DNA of 64,000 nucleotides from Planctomycetota bacterium (lineage in GTDB: Bacteria > Planctomycetota > UBA1135 > GCA-002686595). Positions 57,118 to 64,000 of this stretch are shown here, piece after piece (the first letter of the stretch is position 1; the number at the start of each line of letters is the position of its first letter). Both the position numbers and the translations under genes were made by a program. The notes beneath the pieces were generated by a model that did not search any database, had not been told where the DNA came from, and saw only the letters and a list, made by a program, of their open reading frames with translations. The DNA lies in assembly GCA_002683825.1 (NCBI GenBank), contig NYUD01000061.1, positions 114,835-178,834 of the forward strand, given 5' to 3'.

Positions 57118-58053
57118 TTGAACGCAGCGGAATCATTGATCGCGATCCACGATCTCCAGAAGACGTATCCGGGCAGGTGGTTCCGCAAGGGCTTCCAGGC
57201 CCTACGCGGCGTCTCGTTCGATGTGGGGCGTGGATCGATCTTCGGACTGCTGGGTCCCAACGGAGCCGGCAAGACGACCCTGATCAAGGTACTGATGGGC
57301 CTGGCCCCTTCCTGGGAGGGCCAGGCGACGATCTTCGGGCTCTCCGCCGGTGATCCCCGCGCCCGTCGTCGAATCGGATTCCTGCCGGAAGCGCATCGTC
57401 TGCCGGGCTACCTCACCGGCATCCAGGTGCTGCGTCTCTACGCCATGTACTCGGGACGCTCGCGCCCCTGGGTCGATGAGCGGATGCCCGGCTGGCTCGA
57501 AACCGTCGACATGCAACGCGATGCGCACCGCAAGGTGCGCGAGTACTCCAAGGGGATGCAACAACGGATCGGTCTGGCGCAGGCGCTGATCCACGAACCG
57601 GAACTCGTCTTCCTCGACGAACCCACCGATGGCGTCGACCCCGTCGGTCGAGCCATGATTCGCACGGTGGTTCAGGAATTGCGCGACAAAGGCACCACCG
57701 TCTTCATCAACTCCCACCTCCTGATGGAGGTCGAACAGATTTGCGATCGCGTGGTGATCATGTCCAAGGGCAGGATCATCCGCGAGGGAACGGTCAAAGA
57801 GCTCACGCCGAGCACCGGGTGGGTCGAATTCCGGTTGACCTCCGTGCCCGAGGACCTCGACCGCTTGCTGGCGGCATTCGAGATGCCCTGGAAACGGACC
57901 GAGGAGGGCTTTGCAATCGACTGCGACCGCGCGCTGCAGAACGAGGTCATCGATCGGCTGCGAGCTTCCTCGGTAGCGATCGACAGCATCGCCCGGCGCA
58001 AGCTCACGCTCGAAGAATCCTTCATCGATCTCGTGACGGAAAAAGCCCGATGA
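57118..58053 (+). CDS. ABC transporter ATP-binding protein (ABC-2 type exporter)
   Basis: The protein has 311 aa. TTG 57118 is chosen because GAAGAGGAG lies 6 bp upstream; the frame extends further back inside the ROK gene. It has Walker A GPNGAGKTTLIKVLMGL, signature YSKGMQQRIGLAQALI, Walker B LVFLDEPTDGVDP, and the H-loop NSHLLMEVEQICD. The extra C-terminal 80 residues are typical of CcmA-like exporter ATPases. It pairs with the permease that follows by an ATGA overlap. The substrate is unknown. Confidence 0.92.
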   Translation: MNAAESLIAIHDLQKTYPGRWFRKGFQALRGVSFDVGRGSIFGLLGPNGAGKTTLIKVLMGLAPSWEGQATIFGLSAGDPRARRRIGFLPEAHRLPGYLTGIQVLRLYAMYSGRSRPWVDERMPGWLETVDMQRDAHRKVREYSKGMQQRIGLAQALIHEPELVFLDEPTDGVDPVGRAMIRTVVQELRDKGTTVFINSHLLMEVEQICDRVVIMSKGRIIREGTVKELTPSTGWVEFRLTSVPEDLDRLLAAFEMPWKRTEEGFAIDCDRALQNEVIDRLRASSVAIDSIARRKLTLEESFIDLVTEKAR

Positions 58054-59618
58054 AAGTGAGTACGGCCAAGGCGTTGGGTTGGGACGCGCTCTATCAGGTA
58101 CTGGACAACTCCGTTTTTCGCATTCTTGCGGTCCTGACTGCGCTGCCCATCCTGACCACTTTCCTGTTCGGATTCCGTGAGCATGAGATCGTCTTCTTGT
58201 TCGGTCTGGAGCGTTGGACCTACGACGGAGTCCTGGGTTTTCTGAGCGGCCTCACGATGCAGAGCCCCGGAAACGTTGCGGACGCTCAGGGCACGACCAT
58301 CGCAGCGCTGCTCGCTCTGGTCTTCGACGAAATCGTCGGCAAGTTCGGGGTCCTCTTCTGCATCGCGGCTACCGCCTTCTTCGTGCCGCGCATGATCGAA
58401 AAGGGAGCGGCCGACATTCTATTTCACAAACCCATCTCAAGGTTCTCGCTGTACCTTGCACGCTACTGCTCGGGCCTGCTCTTTATCGGAATCTTGAGCT
58501 TCGTCCTGGTTGCAGGCATGGACCTGGGCTTGCTTCTGGTCTCCGGCTATCACGATCCGGGCATCTTCTTCGCATCGCTGCAGTTGATCTATGTCTTCGG
58601 ATTGATCTATTCCGTCTGCATGCTCATCGGGATCGTCACGCGCAGCACGGTGGCCTCGATTCTTCTCACGGTGCTCTTCTTCATGTTCAACGGTTGCGTC
58701 CATCAACTCTGGACGCAGTTCGAAAGAAGAGACTCCTCCCGGGATGCCATCCTGGCCGCCGCCGTCGCACGGGGAGAAGACACCGAGAGTGGGCCCAACG
58801 AGGATGAAATTCAGCGTGCAACCGAAGAAGACCACATCGTCTTCCGTGTCTTCCAGGCGACCCTCAAGACACTGCACTACACGCTGCCAAAGACGACCGA
58901 CGCACCGATCATTGCAAGCAAGTTACGTAGGTCGATCGATCACCCCTTCTATATCGACCGCGATTCCGACCTCGCCATGTTCGTCCTGCCCTCCGGTTGG
59001 GAAGAGGCGCCGGCCGATCGGATCGAAGCTCCGTTCGCCAGCGCCCCCTTGGAACACGGCTTCGGCACGGCGCGGCTGGCCCTTTCCCACCGCGAGTCCG
59101 AAAGCCACTTCCAGCTCTGGCGCCGTCCCTCCATCACCCAAGAGGTTACGGTCGGGGACCGGACCATCCGGCGCAACGAGAATGCTGCGCCCACGGCTGC
59201 CGGGGTCGAGGATGAGCTGGAAGAACGGGATGACATCTCGGACCTCGACCGCAAGCCCTTACGTTTCGGCGAAAACTCGAAGGGCGAGCCCGTATCCGGC
59301 GCCCGCCGGGTCAGCTGGACTCAGAATACGAGCGAGGGGGCCCGCTGGCGGGTCCTGGCGCTCTTCCGGAGCGGAAAGGAGTTCATGTACACCGCGTTTC
59401 TCGATGCACCGGATGCCTCAGTCGGCGAAGAACTGTTCGACTCGCTCAGCGTGGCGATGGCGCTCGATGTGGGTAACGATAACACCTGGTATTCGAAACA
59501 GCTCAGCCTGACGGCACCGCTCAAGTTCAATCTACTCTTCTCCATAGGCTCGTCCGTGGTCTTCACTGCACTGATGCTCGCGCTGGGATGGTGGCGTCTG
59601 ACCCGCATCGAGTTCTGA
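58050..59618 (+). CDS. ABC-2 type permease with large soluble insertion
   Basis: The protein has 522 aa. The first 210 residues carry about five hydrophobic segments (one near 25-45, then AALLALVFDEIVGKFGVLFCIA, LLFIGILSFVLVAGMDLGLLL and IYSVCMLIGIVT). A long hydrophilic segment follows (about 225-490) with many acidic residues (ATEEDHIVF, VEDELEERDDISDLD). A last helix, SSVVFTALMLALGWW, ends the protein. The soluble part should sit on one side of the membrane between the last two helices. It is encoded directly after the ATPase, and its stop overlaps the glcD start (TGATG). Confidence 0.8.
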   Translation: MKVSTAKALGWDALYQVLDNSVFRILAVLTALPILTTFLFGFREHEIVFLFGLERWTYDGVLGFLSGLTMQSPGNVADAQGTTIAALLALVFDEIVGKFGVLFCIAATAFFVPRMIEKGAADILFHKPISRFSLYLARYCSGLLFIGILSFVLVAGMDLGLLLVSGYHDPGIFFASLQLIYVFGLIYSVCMLIGIVTRSTVASILLTVLFFMFNGCVHQLWTQFERRDSSRDAILAAAVARGEDTESGPNEDEIQRATEEDHIVFRVFQATLKTLHYTLPKTTDAPIIASKLRRSIDHPFYIDRDSDLAMFVLPSGWEEAPADRIEAPFASAPLEHGFGTARLALSHRESESHFQLWRRPSITQEVTVGDRTIRRNENAAPTAAGVEDELEERDDISDLDRKPLRFGENSKGEPVSGARRVSWTQNTSEGARWRVLALFRSGKEFMYTAFLDAPDASVGEELFDSLSVAMALDVGNDNTWYSKQLSLTAPLKFNLLFSIGSSVVFTALMLALGWWRLTRIEF

Positions 59619-61051
59619 TGCATCGCCTCGCCCAGGAGCTCCGTTCGATCCTCGGGCCTCGGGGCTTGATCGATGACCCGACCAAGCTGCTCCCCTATGA
59701 ATCGGACGGCCTCGCCATGGTGGCGGTACCGGCCGAACTCGTCTGCTTGCCGCGCGACACGCAAGAAGCGGCTGCGTGCCTCGCTCTCTTGCACCGCGAG
59801 GGCGTCCCCGTGGTTGCCCGCGGAGCGGGCACGGGCCTGGCCGGCGGAGCGACGCCCGTTGCAAACGGCGTCGTCGTTTCCACTGCCCGCATGCGCGACA
59901 TCCTGGAGGTGAATCCGCTCGATCGCTTTGCGCGCGTGCAGGCGGGGGTGGTCAATGTCGATCTGACGCGAGCCGCATCGCGCCATGGCTTGCGTTACGC
60001 CCCCGATCCTTCGAGCCAGATGGCCTGCACGATCGGTGGCAATGTGGCCAACAATTCAGGAGGCCCTCACTGCTTCAAGCACGGCGCCACAACGCGGCAC
60101 ATTCAAGGCCTGGTCATCGTCGCCCACGACGGCGAGATTCTCGATCTGTCCGAGCCGCATCTCGATCCCGTCGGCTACGACCTGGTCGGCCTCTTCGTCG
60201 GCAGCGAAGGCACGTTCGGGTTGGCAACCGAAGTAACGGTCAAGCTGGTTCCCACTCCTGCGCTGGACGAAGTCCTCCTGGCGGTGTTCTCCACGCTCGA
60301 CGACGCCTGTGACTGTGTCTCGGAGATCATCGCCTCGCGACTCGAGCCCTCTGCCCTCGAAATCCTCGACAAGCTGACCATCGAAGCGGTCGAAGCCAGC
60401 GTCTTCGCGGCCGGATATCCCGTGGGCGCTGAAGCCGTCCTGCTCATGGAGGTGGAAGGCGCAGGCCCCGAGGTCGAGGGAACTTCGCGCGCCATCCGCA
60501 AGATCGTCGATCGACACTCCCCGTTGGACGTTCGTTCGGCTCGAAACGCGGAAGAGCGACGCAAACTGTGGGCCGGCCGCAAGGGTGCCTTCGGTGCGAT
60601 GGGGCGCATCGCGCCCGATTTGTACGTTGCGGATGCCGTGGTGCCGCGGTCCAGGCTGCGCGAACTCATCCGCACGACCATCGCCATTTGTCACGAACGC
60701 AATCTCCGCCTCGCAAACGTCTTTCACGCCGGTGACGGCAACCTGCACCCCAACATCTGCTACGACCGACGCAACGAGGAAGAGGTCGCACGCGTGCTCG
60801 AGGCCGGGCACCTGATTTTGAAGGCCTGCGTCGAAGCCGGAGGCGCCCTGACGGGCGAACATGGAGTCGGGCTGGAAAAGCTGGAACAGATGGACCTCTT
60901 GTTCGCACCCCACGACCTCGACGCGATGTGCCGCGTACGGGACGTGTGGGATCCCGAGCGGCGCATGAACCCGGGCAAACTCGTTCCCCTACGCGCCTGT
61001 ATGGAGCTACGGACAACACGCCTGGAGCACAAGCCCGAAGGAATCGCGTGA
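59618..61051 (+). CDS. glcD: Glycolate oxidase subunit GlcD (FAD-linked oxidase)
   Basis: The protein has 477 aa. ATG 59618 overlaps the previous stop by one base. The FAD-binding PCMH domain shows PVVARGAGTGLAGGATPVANGVVVS and MACTIGGNVANNSGGPHCFKHGATT. The C-terminal FAD-oxidase domain has HAGDGNLHPNICYD and GGALTGEHGVGLEK. GlcD oxidises glycolate (or D-lactate) to glyoxylate, with electrons passed through GlcE and GlcF to quinone. Its stop overlaps the glcE start (GTGA). Confidence 0.92.
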   Translation: MHRLAQELRSILGPRGLIDDPTKLLPYESDGLAMVAVPAELVCLPRDTQEAAACLALLHREGVPVVARGAGTGLAGGATPVANGVVVSTARMRDILEVNPLDRFARVQAGVVNVDLTRAASRHGLRYAPDPSSQMACTIGGNVANNSGGPHCFKHGATTRHIQGLVIVAHDGEILDLSEPHLDPVGYDLVGLFVGSEGTFGLATEVTVKLVPTPALDEVLLAVFSTLDDACDCVSEIIASRLEPSALEILDKLTIEAVEASVFAAGYPVGAEAVLLMEVEGAGPEVEGTSRAIRKIVDRHSPLDVRSARNAEERRKLWAGRKGAFGAMGRIAPDLYVADAVVPRSRLRELIRTTIAICHERNLRLANVFHAGDGNLHPNICYDRRNEEEVARVLEAGHLILKACVEAGGALTGEHGVGLEKLEQMDLLFAPHDLDAMCRVRDVWDPERRMNPGKLVPLRACMELRTTRLEHKPEGIA

Positions 61052-62229
61052 ACATCGAGGCTCGTCTCGGGGAAATTTTTCCTTCCGAAGAGCTGCAACA
61101 CTTCCGGGCACGCTTCGGGTTGCCTGACCTTCCCCTGGTCGCACCGCGCTGCGAGGAACGGGTTGCAGACCTTCTCAAAGCGGCGGCCCAGGATGGCTGG
61201 AAGCTGGTGGTCCTTGGAGGCGGCTCCACCTTTTCGCGATCCCCCTCCCCTGCCCGAGCGGACGCGGTCCTTTCGCTGGCCGGTCTCTCCGGCGTAACCG
61301 CTTACGAACCCAGGGACGGAACCCTCACCGCTTTGGCGGGCACCACCATGGCGCAGCTCGAGGAGACGGTGCACGCCGGAGGGCACCACCTCAGTCCTGA
61401 GGTTGCCCGGCCAGAAGTAGCCACCCTCGGAGGTGTCGTCGCCAGCGCCAGCTCCGGCTTCGAAAGGCTACGCTTCGGAGCCGTGCGCGAAAATGTCCTC
61501 GGGATGCGCGTCGCGCTCTGCAATGGAAGCGTGGTGAAAAGCGGTGGCAGGCTCGTCAAGAACGTTACCGGATATGACCTGCACCGACTCTTTTGCGGCT
61601 CCAACGGAACCCTCGGAGTGATCTGCGAGGTGTCGATGCGACTCTATCCATTGCCGGAAGCGACCAGGCTTTTGACATCCGTCTATCCCCGACGTGAAGC
61701 AGCTTTGGCGAAAGCGAGAGAGTCATTCGAACTCCCGATCTCGCCGCTTGCCATCGCCGTCTCGGATCTCGCGGACGGAGGAGGGCACCTGCTCGAGATT
61801 TTCCTCGCCGGACGCAGCGAGGTGCTCGCGTGGGCGACGGAATGGCTGAACGAAAGGGTCGGCGACCTGAATACGGCGCCCGCAGAATCCACCCGCGAAC
61901 GCCGTCACATCCTGCGCGATGACGTCCGGGCTCCACTTCGGTTTCACTGCCGCCCTTCGCGACTGGAAGAGACCGTCGCGACGATCGAGCGCTGTGCCGA
62001 GGCGCAGGGACAAGAAGCCCGTTTCTTGCTCAACCCCGCGCTTGCCGAGGGCACGGCCCGTTTCTCGAACCCTGCGAATCTCGAGCAGCTCGCGGTCGCT
62101 CTCGGGGGAACTCGGCCGGCCGCGACGCTCCTGTGGACGGGCACGTTTCCGGCCCCGACTCCGGGCCCCGGTCGCTGGATGGAAAAACTGCGCACAGCCC
62201 TCGATCCGACCGGCGTCTTTGCTTCATAG
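61048..62229 (+). CDS. glcE: Glycolate oxidase subunit GlcE
   Basis: The protein has 393 aa, starting at GTG 61048. It is the second FAD-domain subunit: VVLGGGSTFSRSPSP, ATLGGVVASASSGFERLRFGAVRENVLGM, and VKSGGRLVKNVTGYDLHRLFCGSNGTLG, the last being highly typical of GlcE. It forms the GlcDEF complex at the inner face of the membrane. The C-terminal half is less conserved and ends MEKLRTALDPTGVFAS, as expected. Confidence 0.92.
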   Translation: MNIEARLGEIFPSEELQHFRARFGLPDLPLVAPRCEERVADLLKAAAQDGWKLVVLGGGSTFSRSPSPARADAVLSLAGLSGVTAYEPRDGTLTALAGTTMAQLEETVHAGGHHLSPEVARPEVATLGGVVASASSGFERLRFGAVRENVLGMRVALCNGSVVKSGGRLVKNVTGYDLHRLFCGSNGTLGVICEVSMRLYPLPEATRLLTSVYPRREAALAKARESFELPISPLAIAVSDLADGGGHLLEIFLAGRSEVLAWATEWLNERVGDLNTAPAESTRERRHILRDDVRAPLRFHCRPSRLEETVATIERCAEAQGQEARFLLNPALAEGTARFSNPANLEQLAVALGGTRPAATLLWTGTFPAPTPGPGRWMEKLRTALDPTGVFAS

Positions 62230-62252
62230 TACTCCGCGCTAACCTGCAGACC

Positions 62253-63572
62253 ATGGCCCACCTCGAGGAGCAAACGCCGCAACCCCTCGCGAGTGAGAAG
62301 CTTCTCGTCGACTACGCGAAGAGCCTCGATTGCATCCACTGTGGTCTGTGCCTCCAGACCTGCCCCACCTTTCGATCGACCGGCGCGGAATCCTCGAGCC
62401 CGCGCGGTCGGATCCATCTGATGCGCGCGGTCGGCGAAGGGCGCCTGACACTGGACGCGGCCTACACCGAAGAGCTCGATCTCTGCCTCGTGTGCCGCCA
62501 CTGCGAGACCGTCTGTCCGGCGGGAGTGCGCTTCGGTGAGATGATGAGCTTCGCTCGCAACCGGCGTGAGTCCCACAGCCCCCGGTCGTTCCCGGCGCGC
62601 ATCGCCCGTTTCGTCGGCCTGCGGGTCCTCCTGCCGAACCGAATCGCGCTCCGGCTGATGGGCACATGCCTGCGCTTCCTGCAGCTCACGGGTCTGGAGA
62701 GGATCGCCGTGCACTTCGGTCGCCTGGGTAGGGGACTGTCGGACCTTCCACGCATTCCGCCACTACCCGCCCGCCGCCTGCTGCCGGCCAGGATCAAAGC
62801 CTCTGGTGAGGAGCGCGGCCAGGTAGCGCTGCTCGAGGGTTGTGTGATGCCGGAGCTGTACGCGCGCGTGAATCGCGCGACGGCCCGTTCCCTCGCACTC
62901 CTGGGGTTCACCTCTCACCTGCCCTCGAACTTCGTTTGTTGCGGCTCCCTGCACGCCCACAACGGTGACCACGCCGGTGCCAGGTCCGCCGCACGAAAAA
63001 TGATTCAAGCCCTTGAGGAACTCGGTGACGGAACGCTCTCCATCGTCGTGAACAGCGCCGGTTGCGGGGCCCACATGCGCTCCTGCGCACACCTCTTCGA
63101 CTCAGAAGATCCCTGGCACGCGCGCGCCCGGGCCTTCGAAAAACGCGTCATCGACTACAGCGAATTCGTCGACCGCGAGCTTCAAGATCGGGAGGTACAG
63201 CTCACAGCCCCGGCCCTTCCCCGGCCGATCGCCTGGGATGATCCCTGTCATCTTTGCCACGGCCAGGGAATTCGCTCCCAACCGCGCTCGATCCTCGCGC
63301 GCGTGCAGGGGCTCGAACAGGTGCAGCTTTCCGAACCCGAAGCCTGCTGCGGTTCAGCAGGCACCTACTCGCTCACACACCCCGAGGAAAGCCGCGCCAT
63401 CTTCGAACGCAAGCTGGAGGATCTCGAGGCCTCCGGTGCACGCACACTGATCACCGCCAACCCGGGCTGCCAGCTCCAGTGGGAGAGCGGAATCCGGCGC
63501 GTAGGAAAAGACACGGCCGTCATGCATCTGGCCGAACTGGTCCAAGCAGCCCTGCTCGAGAAGAAGAGCTAA
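62253..63572 (+). CDS. glcF: Glycolate oxidase iron-sulfur subunit GlcF
   Basis: The protein has 439 aa, starting at ATG 62253 (23 bp after glcE). Two ferredoxin-type 4Fe-4S motifs lie near residues 33 and 83 (CIHCGLCLQTCP and CLVCRHCETVCP). Two CCG domains follow, with FVCCGSLHAHNGDH and EACCGSAGTYSL. These domains move electrons from GlcD/GlcE to the quinone pool. The three glc genes complete the operon that starts at 54663. Its last bases overlap the convergent gene by 4 bp. Confidence 0.93.
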   Translation: MAHLEEQTPQPLASEKLLVDYAKSLDCIHCGLCLQTCPTFRSTGAESSSPRGRIHLMRAVGEGRLTLDAAYTEELDLCLVCRHCETVCPAGVRFGEMMSFARNRRESHSPRSFPARIARFVGLRVLLPNRIALRLMGTCLRFLQLTGLERIAVHFGRLGRGLSDLPRIPPLPARRLLPARIKASGEERGQVALLEGCVMPELYARVNRATARSLALLGFTSHLPSNFVCCGSLHAHNGDHAGARSAARKMIQALEELGDGTLSIVVNSAGCGAHMRSCAHLFDSEDPWHARARAFEKRVIDYSEFVDRELQDREVQLTAPALPRPIAWDDPCHLCHGQGIRSQPRSILARVQGLEQVQLSEPEACCGSAGTYSLTHPEESRAIFERKLEDLEASGARTLITANPGCQLQWESGIRRVGKDTAVMHLAELVQAALLEKKS

Positions 63573-64000
63573 CCCTCTTCTTCAGCATCCAGCATTTCGA
63601 TCGAGCCGAGAAGCTCGAGAAGCTCGGATCTGTCGATCTCCTCCTTCTCACCCCAACGGGCGATCAAGGCGAGATTGCGAGCCGGCTGCGTGAGGTCGAC
63701 GCGGGCCGATTCGATCCACCCCCCGCCCTTGGCGAAGTGCCGGACGCGCGCGAAATTAGTGCGCCATACGCCCCACTGGATCTCATCGCGCTCGAGGATG
63801 GCCTTCCACCCGAAGGATGGGTCCTTCGACCAGGTTTGCATCGTCTCACTGACTTCTTTCTCCCCCACGAACAGGTTCGAGACCGCAGCGCGGCTTGCAT
63901 ACTCGATCAAGACGACCTCCTCGGGCCCCTCCGCCCCCACCTCGCTCGGCCCACGCAACTGCAGGAGCACGTCTCCGGTGGGCAGCTTGGCCGCTTCCGC
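63569..64000 (-). CDS. Uncharacterised protein, N-terminus beyond the window
   Basis: The reading frame is open to the right edge, so the start is missing; the GTG at 63970 is probably internal. The visible 143 residues include VLLQLRGPSEVG, then FGWKAILERDEIQWGVWRTN and WIESARVDLTQPARNLALIARWGEKEE, ending in an acidic tail (DAEEEG). It looks like a soluble beta-rich domain and resembles no family that I recognise. It is convergent with glcF. Confidence 0.55.
   Translation of the reverse strand, partial: AEAAKLPTGDVLLQLRGPSEVGAEGPEEVVLIEYASRAAVSNLFVGEKEVSETMQTWSKDPSFGWKAILERDEIQWGVWRTNFARVRHFAKGGGWIESARVDLTQPARNLALIARWGEKEEIDRSELLELLGSIEMLDAEEEG

Overview
The window is high-GC, gene-dense bacterial chromosome. 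It suggests a Planctomycetota-like organism. The reasons are several very large secreted proteins built from FG-GAP and PKD repeats, a CRTAC/ASPIC-UnbV protein, a DUF6677-type membrane protein, an mcsA-clpC locus, and many starts without a Shine-Dalgarno sequence. This assignment is inference from gene content and was not tested by any search.

Layout. 1-335 is the tail of a bifunctional-nuclease (DUF151) gene. 531-13008 (+) holds three tandem paralogous lipoproteins of about 1050 aa, an arylsulfotransferase-like secreted protein coupled to the third, and a SpoIID/LytB protein. tRNA-Ser(UGA) follows, then a small accessory patch with two coupled membrane or secreted genes and an M48 protease. 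15660-34934 is almost entirely on the minus strand. It carries a TIG-domain matrixin metalloprotease with its partner, a 1324-aa FG-GAP/PKD protein, a roughly 3011-aa FG-GAP protein with 27 PKD repeats, and a CRTAC-type protein interrupted by one in-frame TGA. tRNA-Ser(GCU) comes next. 35129-42798 (+) contains a PEGA lipoprotein, murD (frameshifted in this sequence), a Clp_N-only protein, mcsA, clpC with a clear terminator, a HEAT-like protein and a DUF309 protein. Then come dprA, DUF6677, a thioesterase and a zinc-ribbon gene. 45910-50868 is a compact isc operon (rrf2/iscR-iscS-iscU-iscA-hscB-hscA) behind a palindromic operator that overlaps a -10 box. 50955-53946 (-) holds a carboxypeptidase-regulatory-domain protein and gpmI. 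54663-63572 (+) is a tightly coupled operon: a glycogen-synthase-like protein, a ROK sugar kinase, an ABC exporter, and the three glycolate oxidase subunits glcD, glcE and glcF. A partial minus-strand gene closes the window.

The most interesting signal is at 33150-33182. The FG-GAP gene ends in TGA, yet the same frame continues without any shift into the rest of a CRTAC/ASPIC-UnbV protein (SFFWRQVV and onward). Ten bases after the TGA lies a 7-bp hairpin whose loop begins GGUC, which resembles the bacterial SECIS of E. coli fdhF in position and loop. The simplest reading is one 1144-aa selenoprotein (Sec at residue 585) that combines FG-GAP, ASPIC/UnbV, thioredoxin (WCAPC) and TPR modules. 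No sel genes lie in this window, so this remains a well-supported hypothesis.
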